A stretch of 64,000 bases of DNA. Source: Caballeronia zhejiangensis. GTDB taxonomy: Bacteria; Pseudomonadota; Gammaproteobacteria; Burkholderiales; Burkholderiaceae. The stretch is taken from the NCBI RefSeq assembly GCF_000698575.1, contig NZ_JFHD01000034.1, forward strand, positions 1 to 64,000. Direction: 5' to 3'. Made by a program: the position numbers and the translations under genes. Below the pieces are notes generated by a model. That model was not told the DNA's origin. It made no database searches and was given only the letters and a program-made list of their open reading frames with translations. Of this stretch, positions 17,538-27,306 are shown piece after piece; the stretch's first letter is position 1; the number at the start of each line of letters is the position of its first letter.

Positions 17538-18173
17538 CGGCGCACCGGCCTCGCGTTCAGCCGACGCGCTTCGCAGCGCCGCGCAGCGAAATGTCCGTCA
17601 CCATACGATCCTCCGTCCCGGTCCGCATCCGTCGCGCGCCTCGTGCGTGCGATCCACCGAATAAACGAAACGCGCCTGAGGTTTTTGAAGTCCGCGCTTC
17701 CGTATGCACGGCGACGCCGCGCGTTGAAAGGTTCGCGCGCGTGCCTTCAAGGGCAAACATTTCAGCGCCACGCGAGCCGGAATTATTTTCGCGCAACGGA
17801 CATTCATCGCTTGACGCGGTTTTGAAGCGGTCCATAAAATCCACAATCTTCAACGATTGGGCAAATGCCTTGGACACTTGCAGTAGTCGACCTTCGAACG
17901 AAATCTCCGCCTGAGCGACTCACGTCCGCGCCTTTTCAACGCCGCCGTTTGTCACCCAGGCAAGCGGTGCGCGCCGTAGTACTTCGCAGTCACTTAAACG
18001 TGCACCTCGATCCGCCCCAGATGGCGTGATGCCGCCGTGCGTCCGCCGTCTGGTTCTGCCGCCGCCTCGCAGTCGGCCGTGCGCGCGCGCCTGTCGCCAA
18101 GCGCGCGCATGCGGTCATCCGCGGGCCGGACGGCGGTCAAGTCAGATAAACAATATTTGCCACGGGGTGCATC
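17538..18173. other. Intergenic region between vgrG and the Nramp-type gene
   Basis: 636 bp without a convincing gene. Short frames on both strands have arginine/alanine-rich shadow composition. One promoter-like sequence is listed separately at 17811-17840, leaving a possible leader of over 300 nt before the transporter gene. I see no recognised riboswitch. Confidence 0.45.
17811..17840 (+). promoter_or_regulatory. Candidate sigma70 promoter
   Basis: TTGACG (17811-17816), an 18-bp spacer, then TAAAAT (17835-17840). It points toward the Nramp-type gene 330 bp away. This implies a long leader or a small RNA if used. Confidence 0.35.
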
Positions 18174-19847
18174 ATGTCCACGCCAACCAACGTCTCTCCA
18201 CCGGGCGTCCCGCCACGCAGCGCCGTGCTCGACGATGCGCACGTCGGCGATATTCGCGGCGCCTTCGGCTCGATCGCGCATCACGACACGGCGCCGCGCG
18301 GGTCTTGGCGGGCGCGTTTGCGCACGCTTCTCGCGATACTCGGGCCGGGCCTCATCGTGATGGTCGGCGACAACGATGCAGGCGCGTTCGGCACCTACAC
18401 GCAGGCGGGCCAGAACTACGGCACGAGCTTGCTCTGGACCATGCTGCTGCTCGTGCCCGTGCTGTACGTGAATCAGGAGATGGTGCTGCGTCTGGGCGCA
18501 GTGACGGGCGTCGGCCATGCGCGGCTGATCTTCCAGCGCTTCGGCAAGTTCTGGGGCGCGTTCAGCGTCATCGATCTGTTCCTGCTCAACGCGCTGACGA
18601 TCGTCACCGAGTTCATCGGCATCACGTTCGTGCTCGATTTTTTCGGGCTGCCCAAGGTCGCGGGCGTCTGCGTCGCGGCCGCGCTGACGATGGCCGCCGT
18701 CAGCACCGGCGACTTCCGCCGCTTCGAGCGCTTCGCGGTCGTGCTATGCGTGCTGAGCCTCGTGCTCGTGCCGGTGCTCGTCGCGATACATCCGCCGGTG
18801 TCGCAGATGACGCGCGATTTTCTCGTGCCCAACTGGCCCGCGCACGCGAAGCTGTCGGACGTGATGCTGCTCGTGATCGGCATCGTCGGCACGACGGTCG
18901 CGCCGTGGCAGCTCTTTTTCCAGCAGAGCTACGTGATCGACAAGCGCATCACGCCGCGCTTCATGAAGTACGAGAAGGCCGATTTGTGGATCGGCATTGC
19001 GTTCGTGCTGATCGGCTCGGTCGCGATGATGAGCTTCACCGCGGCGCTGTTCGCCGGGCATCCCGAGTTCGGCAGCTTCACCGATGCCGGCGGCGTCATC
19101 GCCGGCCTCGAAAAGTACGCGGGCCGCACGAGCGCGACGCTGTTCGCGGTCGCGCTGCTCGACGCGAGCATCATCGGCGCCGCGGCCGTGTCGCTGTCGA
19201 CCGCGTACGCCATCGGCGACGTCTTCAAGATCCGGCACTCGCTGCATCGCGGCGTGACCGACGCGAAGGGCTTTTATCTGGTCTACTTCGGCATCGTCGC
19301 GCTCGCGGCCGCGATCGTGCTGATTCCGGGCAGCCCGCTCGGCCTGCTGACCGAAGCGGTGCAGACGCTCGCGGGCGTGCTGCTGCCGAGCGCGACCGTG
19401 TTCCTGCTGCTGCTTTGCAACGACCGCGCCGTGCTCGGTCCGTGGGTCAACTCGAAGAAGCTGAACCTGTTCACGGGCTCGGTCATCTGGGTGCTCGTGA
19501 TGCTGTCGATCATCCTGACGGCCGCCGTGATGTATCCGGACATCAGCGGCGAGACGATCATCGGCGTGCTCGCCGGCGGCACCGTTCTGGCGATCGCCGG
19601 CTTCGCGGCGAGCGTGCTGCTGCGTCGCGTGGGCGCCTTTGCACAGACCACGAAGACGGCGCAAGCAACGCACACGAGAGTCGATCGCGCGCAACGCGAC
19701 ACATGGCGCATGCCGCCGCTCGACACGCTCGCCCCGCAGAAAATGACGCTCGCCACGCGCATCTGGATGGGCGTGCTGCGCGGCTATCTGGTGATCGCCG
19801 TCGGGCTCGTGATCTTCAAGGTGCTGCAGATGACGTTGCTGAAATGA
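18174..19847 (+). CDS. Nramp-superfamily metal ion transporter with altered metal-site motifs
   Basis: 557 residues with about 11 transmembrane helices (first GLIVMVGDNDAGAF at about residue 60, last VIAVGLVIFKVLQMTLL) and a hydrophilic loop before the final helix. The Nramp fold is evident, but the hallmarks differ. Helix 1 reads GDNDAGAF, not the classical DPGN, and helix 6 reads TVAPWQLFFQQS, with Ala in place of the manganese-binding Met of the MPH motif. Loss of that Met is reported for Nramp-related magnesium transporters, so Mg2+ or another hard ion is more likely than Mn2+/Fe2+. Substrate is inference. Monocistronic. Confidence 0.85.
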   Translation: MSTPTNVSPPGVPPRSAVLDDAHVGDIRGAFGSIAHHDTAPRGSWRARLRTLLAILGPGLIVMVGDNDAGAFGTYTQAGQNYGTSLLWTMLLLVPVLYVNQEMVLRLGAVTGVGHARLIFQRFGKFWGAFSVIDLFLLNALTIVTEFIGITFVLDFFGLPKVAGVCVAAALTMAAVSTGDFRRFERFAVVLCVLSLVLVPVLVAIHPPVSQMTRDFLVPNWPAHAKLSDVMLLVIGIVGTTVAPWQLFFQQSYVIDKRITPRFMKYEKADLWIGIAFVLIGSVAMMSFTAALFAGHPEFGSFTDAGGVIAGLEKYAGRTSATLFAVALLDASIIGAAAVSLSTAYAIGDVFKIRHSLHRGVTDAKGFYLVYFGIVALAAAIVLIPGSPLGLLTEAVQTLAGVLLPSATVFLLLLCNDRAVLGPWVNSKKLNLFTGSVIWVLVMLSIILTAAVMYPDISGETIIGVLAGGTVLAIAGFAASVLLRRVGAFAQTTKTAQATHTRVDRAQRDTWRMPPLDTLAPQKMTLATRIWMGVLRGYLVIAVGLVIFKVLQMTLLK

Positions 19848-19868
19848 GCGCGCGCTTGCGACGCGACG

Positions 19869-20054
19869 CTACTTGATCGTCGCGTCGCCGTGTGCCTCGG
19901 CTTCGCGCCCGGACTGATCCGGCCCATCCTCTGCTTCGATCGACGCCTGCGCCTGTTGCCAGAACTCTTCGGCGCGACCATCCGGACTGCCTTCGCGCTC
20001 CCAGATCTCATACGCACGTCGACGGATGCGGTCCTGCTCCTTCTGTTCGTCCAC
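19869..20054 (-). CDS. Small DUF2934 protein
   Basis: 61 residues from GTG 20054, selected because GGAGGG lies five bases upstream; the longer frame adds a basic unconserved leader. The core QDRIRRRAYEIWEREGSPDG followed by RAEEFWQQA is the DUF2934 signature, a short acidic helical family of unknown function widespread in proteobacteria. It is convergent with the transporter gene. Confidence 0.75.
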   Translation of the reverse strand: MDEQKEQDRIRRRAYEIWEREGSPDGRAEEFWQQAQASIEAEDGPDQSGREAEAHGDATIK

Positions 20055-20153
20055 GATTCCCTCCCGGTTGCGCGATTTACGCCGCTCGCGCTTGCGTTGC
20101 GCATGTGCGCTCACCGGCAAAGCAACCGGCATGCCGCATGCATCTTTTGAAAG

Positions 20154-20615
20154 TCAGACGGAATCGAGCAGCGTTTTTTCGAAGCACACGGCGCCGCGCT
20201 CATCGGCCGGCGTGCGGCGATACCCGCTGGCTTCGCAAAAGCGCGATGCATTCGACTCGCCCGGCGTCGTCACGACGCAGACGGTGTGATAGCCGAGCAG
20301 ACGCGCTTCCTCTTCGAGATACGACAGGATGATCGCTTCCAGCCCGCGATACTGCGGGCGAACGTAGAGCCGCATCAGTTCGGCGGCGTGATAGCTCTGC
20401 CGCCGGATCGCGCCGCATCCCATTGCTTCGCCCATCGCGTTGCGCGCCACCACGTAGCGCGCGCGGATGCTCCGCAGATCGTCATCGGCCACGCACTGCT
20501 GCCCGCTTTCGCCCGTCAGCGCCGCGTGATAGGCCGAGCGTTCGTCGCACAGAATGCGCGCGTCGAGCGAGTCCGGATCTTCGCTGCCGATATAGACGGT
20601 TTGGGAGTCGTCCAT
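20154..20615 (-). CDS. GNAT-family N-acetyltransferase
   Basis: 153 residues from ATG 20615 (GAGG seven bases upstream). The GNAT core is readable: ARYVVARNAMGEAMGCGAIR (strand 2-3), ELMRLYVRPQYRGLE (strand 4 and the acetyl-CoA loop, here in the variant form RPQYRGLEAI) and VVTTPGESNASRFCEASGYR before the end. The substrate is unknown; small GNATs of this type often modify small molecules or protein termini. No operon partner. Confidence 0.82.
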   Translation of the reverse strand: MDDSQTVYIGSEDPDSLDARILCDERSAYHAALTGESGQQCVADDDLRSIRARYVVARNAMGEAMGCGAIRRQSYHAAELMRLYVRPQYRGLEAIILSYLEEEARLLGYHTVCVVTTPGESNASRFCEASGYRRTPADERGAVCFEKTLLDSV

Positions 20616-20804
20616 GCTTGCCTCGGATGAATGAAGTCTCGTGCTCCTTTCAGCAACGAGCATTCCGCGAAAGCATCGACGCGTCGTGTTCCATAAGGAC
20701 GGGTTACGGACGACCGACCGCTAAGTTTTCGGCCCACACCCGGATCGATAATGCATCTGCTATCGACCAAGGCCTTCTCCTCTCACGGGTCACGAGAAAC
20801 CGCG

Positions 20805-20993
20805 ATGCACGACGACAACGACAAGATCACGCTACTGGCCATTCCGCCATCGCAGGGACACATATGGTCGGGAAAGTTATTCGTCGGCACGGAAGAAATC
20901 GGCGAAGTCTTCGGCCAGGCATTGAGCGACCTCGAAGACGCCGCCAACGAACTCGGCTTCCCGCTGGACCAGATCCGCTGCGCGACTGGCTGA
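20805..20993 (+). CDS. Small acidic hypothetical protein
   Basis: 62 residues from ATG 20805 (MHDDNDKITLLAIPPSQGHI), with an alternative upstream ATG at 20751. The composition is acidic with a central SGKLFVGTEEIGEVFGQALS segment and a helical C-terminus. I recognise no family. It is kept because codon use and amino-acid balance look like a coding sequence. Start uncertain. Confidence 0.5.
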   Translation: MHDDNDKITLLAIPPSQGHIWSGKLFVGTEEIGEVFGQALSDLEDAANELGFPLDQIRCATG

Positions 20994-21229
20994 AGCGGGA
21001 ACCACCGCGCATCGCTCACGTCTGAGACGGGAAATACGGCTGCATGGCATCGGCGTTTCTCGCCGTATTTTCATCGGATATGCACGTAACTGTCATATCG
21101 TGGTCAGCCGGTCAGACGCAACGTACAAACCCATCGACTCCGCGCGTGCAGGAACGCGCGGAATCGCCCGCGTCCGGCCGCCGCATTTCCTTTTACCGAT
21201 TTACATTCGACTTTGAAAAGGAGCGGTCA

Positions 21230-21754
21230 ATGTTTCAGTATCCCGGTTCTTTCGCGTATCAGGTTCCGTCGCTGGCGCGCGCCAATTTGCAGGCATTCCT
21301 CAACATGACGGGGCGCTTCGCAAGCGGCATGCAGGCGCTCGGTGAACTGAACGTGCAGACGGTTCGCACGGTCATCGACGAAAGCAATGCGCTTCTGCGC
21401 GCAGGCGATGAAGCCGGCGCCGGCGACGTCCTCGGATGGCAATCGGTCATGCTGGCGCAGTTTCCTCAGAAGGCCGCATCGTATGGCCAGCATGTGCTGT
21501 CGATCATCACATCGACGCAGGACGACATCCTGAGCGAAGTGCGCAATCAGTACGAGCGCAATGGCATCAAGTTCGGCGACATGGCGAACGCCGCCGCCGA
21601 TGACGCGCAGACGGCGGCGCAATCGTCCGGCGAGCTCATCACGAATCTGGCCGATGCGACGAATGACGCCGCGCGCGAAACGGGCGGCGCCGTGCTGGAT
21701 GCGAGCGGCGAAGTCGCGAAGACCTCGCGCGCCACGGCGAAGCGTTCGGTTTGA
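21230..21754 (+). CDS. Phasin family protein
   Basis: 174 residues from ATG 21230, with AAGGAG seven bases upstream. It matches the phasin_2 family: an N-terminal LARANLQAFLNMTGRFASGM, a long amphipathic helical core, and an alanine/threonine-rich C-terminal tail (AARETGGAVLDASGEVAKTS). Phasins coat polyhydroxyalkanoate granules and limit their size. No pha genes are adjacent, which is common for accessory phasins of this group. An AT-rich leader lies upstream. Confidence 0.87.
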   Translation: MFQYPGSFAYQVPSLARANLQAFLNMTGRFASGMQALGELNVQTVRTVIDESNALLRAGDEAGAGDVLGWQSVMLAQFPQKAASYGQHVLSIITSTQDDILSEVRNQYERNGIKFGDMANAAADDAQTAAQSSGELITNLADATNDAARETGGAVLDASGEVAKTSRATAKRSV

Positions 21755-21784
21755 TCGAACGGGCGCATTGGACTACGTCTTCGA

Positions 21785-22255
21785 TTACTCGGTGATGCGC
21801 TTGAAACTCGAGTAGTAATCGTCGGTGTAGTAACAGTCGCGGGTCTGCTTGCGCGGCCCGCCACATACGATCCGGCGCTGCCCGCGATCCGCCGAACCCG
21901 GCGTGCGAACCGTGTATGCACGGTAATAGCCGCGCGGATGTTCCGGCAGCAAGGTCGCGCTGTTGCGGAACAGGACGCCGTCCTCGCTGAAAGGGAACGG
22001 GCCGCCCGCTTTGATCAGACGGAGCGTTTCGGCGGCTTCCGCGGGCAACTGCGCGCGGGCGACGGCAGCGAGCGCGCCGTGCGGCTGCGCGCCCGATGCC
22101 GCTGCCGCGCCGCTCGCGGCCGACGCGGGCTGACTCGCCGCCTGACTCGCGGATGCACCCGCTTCCGATGCGGCTTTTTGCGATCCGTCCTTGTTGCAAC
22201 CGCCGACGACCGCGCTCAACGCGACGATGCAGGAGAAACACCAGGCTCGCTTCAC
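21785..22255 (-). CDS. Barnase/RNase N1-fold lipoprotein lacking catalytic Glu and His
   Basis: 156 residues. The signal sequence ends in VVGGC (Cys20, probable lipidation), followed by an Ala/Ser-rich linker to about residue 60 and a microbial ribonuclease (N1/T1) domain: LPAEAAETLRLIKAGGPFPF, LFRNSATLLP, YYRAYTVRTPGSADRGQRRI and YYTDDYYSSF. In active relatives the third segment reads Y-x-E-Y-T-V and the last ends DHY. Here the general-base Glu is Ala (codon GCA) and the catalytic His is Tyr (codon TAC). The Arg of RRIVCGG remains. It is probably not an RNase; an RNA- or protein-binding role is possible. No barstar gene is adjacent. Confidence 0.85.
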   Translation of the reverse strand: MKRAWCFSCIVALSAVVGGCNKDGSQKAASEAGASASQAASQPASAASGAAAASGAQPHGALAAVARAQLPAEAAETLRLIKAGGPFPFSEDGVLFRNSATLLPEHPRGYYRAYTVRTPGSADRGQRRIVCGGPRKQTRDCYYTDDYYSSFKRITE

Positions 22256-22359
22256 GGGACGGTTGTCTCCGGTTGACCAGCATTCGACGGATCACGAACG
22301 AATCAAGGTTATCGTTTATGACTGAGCGAAGCAACGACCGGGCGGAAATAACGGGAGCT

Positions 22360-23721
22360 TCATTCGGCCGCCCGCGCGGATAGCCTAAGCGCGTGCCTTG
22401 CACTCAGCGCCAGCAATACGCACGACAGCGCATTGAAGAGAAACAGTCCGCTCGGCCCGATGAGCGTCATCAACGCGGATGCCAGCGTCGGTCCCGTCAT
22501 GCCGCCGAGAGAAAAGAGCACGAGCAGCATCGCCGACACTGCAACGCGCAGATGCGACTCCGTGCGGTCCTGCACATGCGACACGATCAGCCCGTATTGC
22601 GTGAACGTCACGGCGACATAAGCCAGCGTCGCGCACCATGTGACGATGCGAAAATCCAGGCAGAACAGCACGAGGCTCAACACCGCCGATGTCAACGAGG
22701 TCCATAGAACCAGACGCCGCCGGTCGATGCGATCAGACAGCCGTCCCATCGGGAACTGCGGCAGCAAAGCGCCGATCAGCGCAACGCCCATGAACGTCGC
22801 GAGTTCCTCCGTCGTGAAGCCCGAGCGTTGCAGATAGACGGGCATCAGCGCATAGAAGTTGCTGTAGATGAAGCCGGTCAGTATGCAGCCCGGCACGCCG
22901 AGCGGCGCCACGGCCATCATTTCGCGAAGGCTCTCTCCCCAGCTTCGCGCGGGCACGCGATCGAGATTCGCATCGTTCACTTTCACCGGCCAGCCTTCCA
23001 TCAACGTGACCGGCAACACCGCCGCCGCAAAGAGCGCCGCGCTGATCGAGAACTGCTGCGCGCCGGACCCCGCGCCCACATTCAGCAGGAACTGGCCGCT
23101 GCCCACTGCCAGATAGTTGATCGCCGCGTACAGACCGAATACCTGGCCGCGCTTCTCGTTGTCGACGGTGCCGTTGAGCCAGCTTTCGACGGACGTGTAC
23201 AAGCCCATGAACGCGACGCCCGTGAGAAGTCGCACGCCGCCCAGCACCCAGGGCGACTGCGCCGCGCCGAAAGCGAGCGCGAGAATCGAGGCCGCCGCCG
23301 AGAACGCGACGAACGTCCGATGCTGACCGATGCGATCGATCAGCCGCCGATTGACGACCGCGCCCAATATGAATCCGGCGTAATAGCTCGACTGGATCAG
23401 CCCCGTGACGAACGTCGAATAGCCCGACTGAAGGATGCGCAAGGGAATCAGCGTCTGAAACAGGCCGTTCCCCGCGACGAGCAGCGCGAGGCCGAACAGC
23501 AGACCGGCCAATGCGCGCATCGTGCCGGGCTTGCCGGCGGGCGCGTGCTGACCGGGATTGGCCGCCGCGGAATCCGGCCACGGCGGCGTCTTGCGCCCGA
23601 GGAGCGCCGCTTCGTTCAGCGGGCCGGTGCGGCCGACCGCCGATTCGTCGTGCTCCTCGCTCGCGGCGCGTTCGTGCATCGCATTTTCGCGGATTTCGTT
23701 CTCATGCTCGAGATCTGACAT
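22360..23721 (-). CDS. MFS transporter
   Basis: 453 residues from ATG 23721 (AGGGG upstream). A hydrophilic N-terminal extension of about 70 residues precedes 12 transmembrane helices. MFS features include NRRLIDRIGQHRTFVAF after helix 2 (variant of the GxxxDRxGRR loop) and GRLSDRIDRRRLVLW between helices 8 and 9. The segment GLYTSVESWLNG is typical of the YcaD-like branch of the family. Substrate unknown. Single-gene unit. Confidence 0.88.
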   Translation of the reverse strand: MSDLEHENEIRENAMHERAASEEHDESAVGRTGPLNEAALLGRKTPPWPDSAAANPGQHAPAGKPGTMRALAGLLFGLALLVAGNGLFQTLIPLRILQSGYSTFVTGLIQSSYYAGFILGAVVNRRLIDRIGQHRTFVAFSAAASILALAFGAAQSPWVLGGVRLLTGVAFMGLYTSVESWLNGTVDNEKRGQVFGLYAAINYLAVGSGQFLLNVGAGSGAQQFSISAALFAAAVLPVTLMEGWPVKVNDANLDRVPARSWGESLREMMAVAPLGVPGCILTGFIYSNFYALMPVYLQRSGFTTEELATFMGVALIGALLPQFPMGRLSDRIDRRRLVLWTSLTSAVLSLVLFCLDFRIVTWCATLAYVAVTFTQYGLIVSHVQDRTESHLRVAVSAMLLVLFSLGGMTGPTLASALMTLIGPSGLFLFNALSCVLLALSARHALRLSARAAE

Positions 23722-23962
23722 GACACCCCTGGATTCGCCTAAGCGACTCCATGATGACAGAAGCCGACGGCTCCTATCCGCCAGCGGTGCGGTCATCGGT
23801 CAATGCGGAACACGAAATAGTTGGTAAGAGCCGCGCTGCTTCCACGTCTTTTCCGCGCAATGGATGCGACTGGCCGTTGCTACGATCGGCTCCGGCCTCG
23901 TGCCTCGTATGCCGCACGTCGAAGACGTCTCTCCCGCCTACCGCAAACCGAATCGCTACATC

Positions 23963-24109
23963 ATGCGCAAACTCATTACTTCCCTCATCGCGTTGCTGCT
24001 CGCCTTCATGCTCGGCGGATGCGCCACCACCGTAGGAAACATCGCTTTGGGAATGGGTCTGGGCGCGGCGGGCACGCTCGGCGGAATCTACTGCGCGCTG
24101 GCCTGCTGA
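23963..24109 (+). CDS. Small lipoprotein
   Basis: 48 residues from ATG 23963. The sequence is almost all signal peptide and glycine-rich tail: MRKLITSLIALLLAFMLGGC with lipobox LGGC, then ATTVGNIALGMGLGAAGTLG and a C-terminal Cys pair (YCALAC). It resembles the many short entericidin-like or glycine-zipper lipoproteins but has no clear family. Longer in-frame starts upstream would mask the signal peptide. Confidence 0.7.
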   Translation: MRKLITSLIALLLAFMLGGCATTVGNIALGMGLGAAGTLGGIYCALAC

Positions 24110-24163
24110 CGCGCTCGGGGCGACGCGTTCCTCCACGTCGCCCTTCACCGGATCAAGCCGAAA

Positions 24164-24856
24164 CTAGAAAGCGATACGCACTTGCCGCTGCGCGCAGTCG
24201 CTCTTGCATGGCGTCGAAAGCGCGGGATTGTGCGTGATGTTCGCGTTCATCAACGGAGCGGCAGCAGCGGTCTCGTAGTGTGCGGATGACGCCGCGCGAA
24301 GCCGTTCGACGTTCACCTGTCCGACGACGGCGCTCTTCTTTTCGACATCGGCCGATGTCTTCGATTCAGCGCCGGCCTGTTCATCCTTCCCGCCGTCAAG
24401 CCCTTTCATCCGAAGCACGGCCGCTTCCGCCGACGGCGCAAGCCGCTGTTCGGCGATGCCGTACTTGATGTGCTCGGCAGTCTGCTTCTTTCCGTGCGCG
24501 ACGTCCGCTTGCAGCTCGGAGATGCGCCGCGTGTACCAGTCGGTCACGCACGCCTTGTCCTTGCAGTTGCGCTGACGCCATTGCCATTGCGCCACGCGAT
24601 CCGCATCGAGCGCGGTCGCGTCGGTCGTCGCGTCGTGCGCCTCGCGGAAAACGGCGGCCAGCTTATCGTCGAGCGATGAAAGTTCCGGGTCCGCACAGAC
24701 GAGCCGCTCCGACGCGGACGCGTCATGCGGACAGCGAAAGCTCGCGGCATGCGATGCAGTCATCGCGCCGAGCGACGTCAACATCACGCACGCAACGAGA
24801 CGCGCGCAGCGCCGCAAGTCGATGGATGGGCTGTGCAACTTCTTTCGTGTATTCAT
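24164..24856 (-). CDS. Exported protein with LprI-like domain (PF07007)
   Basis: 230 residues from ATG 24856; a signal peptide (VACVMLTSLGAMTASHAASF) follows a basic start. The LprI/DUF1311 core runs from about residue 40 to 120: CPHDASASERLVCADPELSS, LDDKLAAVFREA, QWQWRQRNCKDKACVTDWYT. The four cysteines spaced as in this family suggest disulfides. Members include lysozyme inhibitors, but most are uncharacterised. The C-terminal half is low-complexity and ends CKSDCAQRQVRIAF with another Cys pair. Function unknown. Confidence 0.8.
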   Translation of the reverse strand: MNTRKKLHSPSIDLRRCARLVACVMLTSLGAMTASHAASFRCPHDASASERLVCADPELSSLDDKLAAVFREAHDATTDATALDADRVAQWQWRQRNCKDKACVTDWYTRRISELQADVAHGKKQTAEHIKYGIAEQRLAPSAEAAVLRMKGLDGGKDEQAGAESKTSADVEKKSAVVGQVNVERLRAASSAHYETAAAAPLMNANITHNPALSTPCKSDCAQRQVRIAF

Positions 24857-25050
24857 GTTTGGTTCGTTCTCGGAGATGTGTTCGTTCATTGGGCGTCGGC
24901 GGATTGAGTCGCCGTATCGAACGATATGGCATGCCTCGACAGATCGAATGCCCGATGAATGCACACTTCGCGTCAAACCTTACCGGGTGTTACTTTCTAT
25001 TCGCTGCGGTAAGGGCGCGGCGCGCTGGCGATATCCGAGAACGGCTTGCG

Positions 25051-27099
25051 CTACGAACGCTTTTCGTCGACCGCAAGCCGATACTGCTCCATCTTGCGAT
25101 ACAGCGTGCTGCGCGACACGCCTAGGGCGCGCGCCGCCTGCGCCATGTTGCCCTGCGCATGCCGCAACGCACGCGCGATCGCGAAGCGCTCGGTTTCCTC
25201 GAGGCTGCCCGCGCCGGGCGTCGCGTTCGACATGACCGTGTCACGCACGGTCGGCGATTCATCGAGCACTTCCGGCGGCAGCTCGACCAGCGCGACGCGC
25301 TCGTCATTCGATGTCAGCAACAGGTTCTCGACCACGTTGCGCAACTCGCGCACATTGCCCGGCCACGAATAGGCGCGCAGCACTTCCATCACGATGTCGG
25401 GAAACTGCCGCGCCGGCACGCCGTGACGCAGCGCGAGCGAGCGGTTGAAGTGATCGATCAGCAGATCGACGTCGCCATCGCGCTCGCGCAGGTCCGGAAT
25501 GCGAATCCGCGTGACGCCGACGCGATAGTAAAGGTCCGCCCTGAATCGCCCGCACTCGACTTCCTCGCGCAAATTGCGATTCGTCATGGCGAGCAGGCGC
25601 ACATCCACGCGACGCGCCTGCGTATCGCCGAGCCGATAGATCACCCCTTCTTCGAGCACGCGCAACAGCACCGGCTGCAGTTCCAGCGGCAATTCGCCGA
25701 TCTCGTCGAGGCACAGCGTTCCGCCATGCGCGAGTTCGAATCGTCCGGGACGTCCTTCCGCCGTCGCGCCCGTATAAGCGCCGCGCACGTGGCCGAAGAG
25801 TTCCGCGCCGATCAGTTCCTTCGACGCCGCCCCGCAGTTGTAGGCGACGAACGGTCCTTCGTCGGATTCCTCGCCGTGGATCGCGCGCGCGAACAGCTCC
25901 TTGCCGACGCCCGTTTCGCCTTCGATCAGCACCGGCACGCGCCGTCGCGCAAGCTGCCGTCCGCGTTCGATCGCGCGCTGCATCGCCGCGCTCTGGCAGA
26001 TGATCTGCTCAAAGCGGTTGCGTTGCGGGTCGGCTTCGCCGCGCGGCTGCACTTGCGGCCCGACGCGGCGCGCGCCGCCCGCAAGACGCGACGCATTCGA
26101 GAGGCCGGAAGGCTGCGGCACGATCAGCATCGCGCCGATCGCTTCGCCGTCCGCGACGACCGGATTGAACCACTCGGGCCGCAGTCCTTGCGGCAGATGA
26201 TTGGCCCAGTCCTCGACGGGGAAATGCTCGCCCATGCCGGGAAAGCGCTCGCCCGGATTGACCGGCAGTGCGATGCGCGCCGTCGTGTGCACGAGCCGTC
26301 CGTGCCGGTCGATGGCGATGAGCCCGGCGGCATCCGTCGAGGAAAGCCGCTGCAAGCAGAACGCCAGCAGACGCATGTGCTCGCGCGCCACCTGCTCCGC
26401 GAGCACCATTTCGATCTGGCGCGCGGCGGTGACGGCGAGCGTCAGATTGTTGATCTGATACGTCGATGGCGGCCCCGATATGTCCAGCACGCCGAGCACC
26501 GCGCCGGTCCCCGGTTCGCAGATCGGCGCGGCGGCGCAGCTCCATGCCTTGATGCCTTCGCAGAAGTGCTCGGAGCCGTGCACGTAAGTCGGCTGACGCG
26601 TGGCGAGCGCCGTGCCGATTCCGTTGGTCCCGGCCGATGCCTCGCGCCAGTCGCCGCCCGTCATCAGATGGATCTTTTCGCCGGCGTCGAGCGTGCGCAG
26701 ATCGCCGGCCGCCTTGAGAATCACGCCGTCGGCGTTGGTCAAGAGAAGGATCGAATACGAATCCGCGAAGAGATCGGCGGTGGCCGTGAAAAGCCGGTCG
26801 GACGCCGCGAGCAGTTCGCGATGCCGCCAGCGCAGCGTGTTGATCGCATCGCCATGCACGGCGAACGGCGCTGCGCCCGAGGTCGGATTCACGCCCGATT
26901 GCAGACTTCGTTTCCATGATGCGATCAGTTCGGTCGGCGCGGCCGTGCTGATCTCGCCTGCGAGAAAACGCTCCCAGGCGAGCATGGTGTCGGTGTCGGA
27001 GTGATCGGCGGCGCTTGCGTCGGGCCGCGTCCACCCGGCGACGAAGGGGTCGCTCGCGCGACCGCCGCCAGCCGGCATACCGATGAGGCGCCTCGTCAT
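25051..27099 (-). CDS. AcoR/MimR-type sigma54-dependent activator of the monooxygenase cluster
   Basis: 682 residues from ATG 27099 (GGAGGAG upstream). An N-terminal GAF-type sensor (about 75-220) contains the AcoR-like block [20 protein letters not shown]. The AAA+ domain (about 355-590) has Walker A GETGVGKE, the sigma54 contact loop GAYTGA and Walker [11 protein letters not shown] Fis-type helix-turn-helix closes it ([20 protein letters not shown]). It is last in the minus-strand block that it most likely controls, after groEL. By analogy with MimR it should bind inverted repeats upstream and activate sigma54 promoters when a substrate or intermediate is sensed; the matching sites are listed at 35183-35232 and 38112-38183. 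Confidence 0.93.
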   Translation of the reverse strand: MTRRLIGMPAGGGRASDPFVAGWTRPDASAADHSDTDTMLAWERFLAGEISTAAPTELIASWKRSLQSGVNPTSGAAPFAVHGDAINTLRWRHRELLAASDRLFTATADLFADSYSILLLTNADGVILKAAGDLRTLDAGEKIHLMTGGDWREASAGTNGIGTALATRQPTYVHGSEHFCEGIKAWSCAAAPICEPGTGAVLGVLDISGPPSTYQINNLTLAVTAARQIEMVLAEQVAREHMRLLAFCLQRLSSTDAAGLIAIDRHGRLVHTTARIALPVNPGERFPGMGEHFPVEDWANHLPQGLRPEWFNPVVADGEAIGAMLIVPQPSGLSNASRLAGGARRVGPQVQPRGEADPQRNRFEQIICQSAAMQRAIERGRQLARRRVPVLIEGETGVGKELFARAIHGEESDEGPFVAYNCGAASKELIGAELFGHVRGAYTGATAEGRPGRFELAHGGTLCLDEIGELPLELQPVLLRVLEEGVIYRLGDTQARRVDVRLLAMTNRNLREEVECGRFRADLYYRVGVTRIRIPDLRERDGDVDLLIDHFNRSLALRHGVPARQFPDIVMEVLRAYSWPGNVRELRNVVENLLLTSNDERVALVELPPEVLDESPTVRDTVMSNATPGAGSLEETERFAIARALRHAQGNMAQAARALGVSRSTLYRKMEQYRLAVDEKRS

Positions 27100-27306
27100 G
27101 TGTCTCCTCCGTGCGAGGTGGAGCGCGGCCCGCTCTTGCGGCGGGCGTCGGCGCGACTCGCGGGGGCTGCTGCATCGGGATTCGCCGGCTTGGCCCGGCG
27201 ATTGCGCAGCACAGTCCGCTGAGTATAGACCTCGTGCGTCTCTCGTCCTCTCGGGGAAAACGCCCCCGTTGGCGGCGCGCGCTGTGTCGCAGCGCAGCAG
27301 CGCGCG

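Noticed and set aside
14988-17825. Plus-strand frame of 945 codons opposite vgrG
   Set aside because: It runs antisense to VgrG, has a charged low-diversity composition and no recognisable motif.
27272-27300. Single TGTCGCA half-site upstream of the activator gene, considered as an autoregulatory site
   Set aside because: The second half (TGCGACA at the right spacing) is absent, so it is likely chance.
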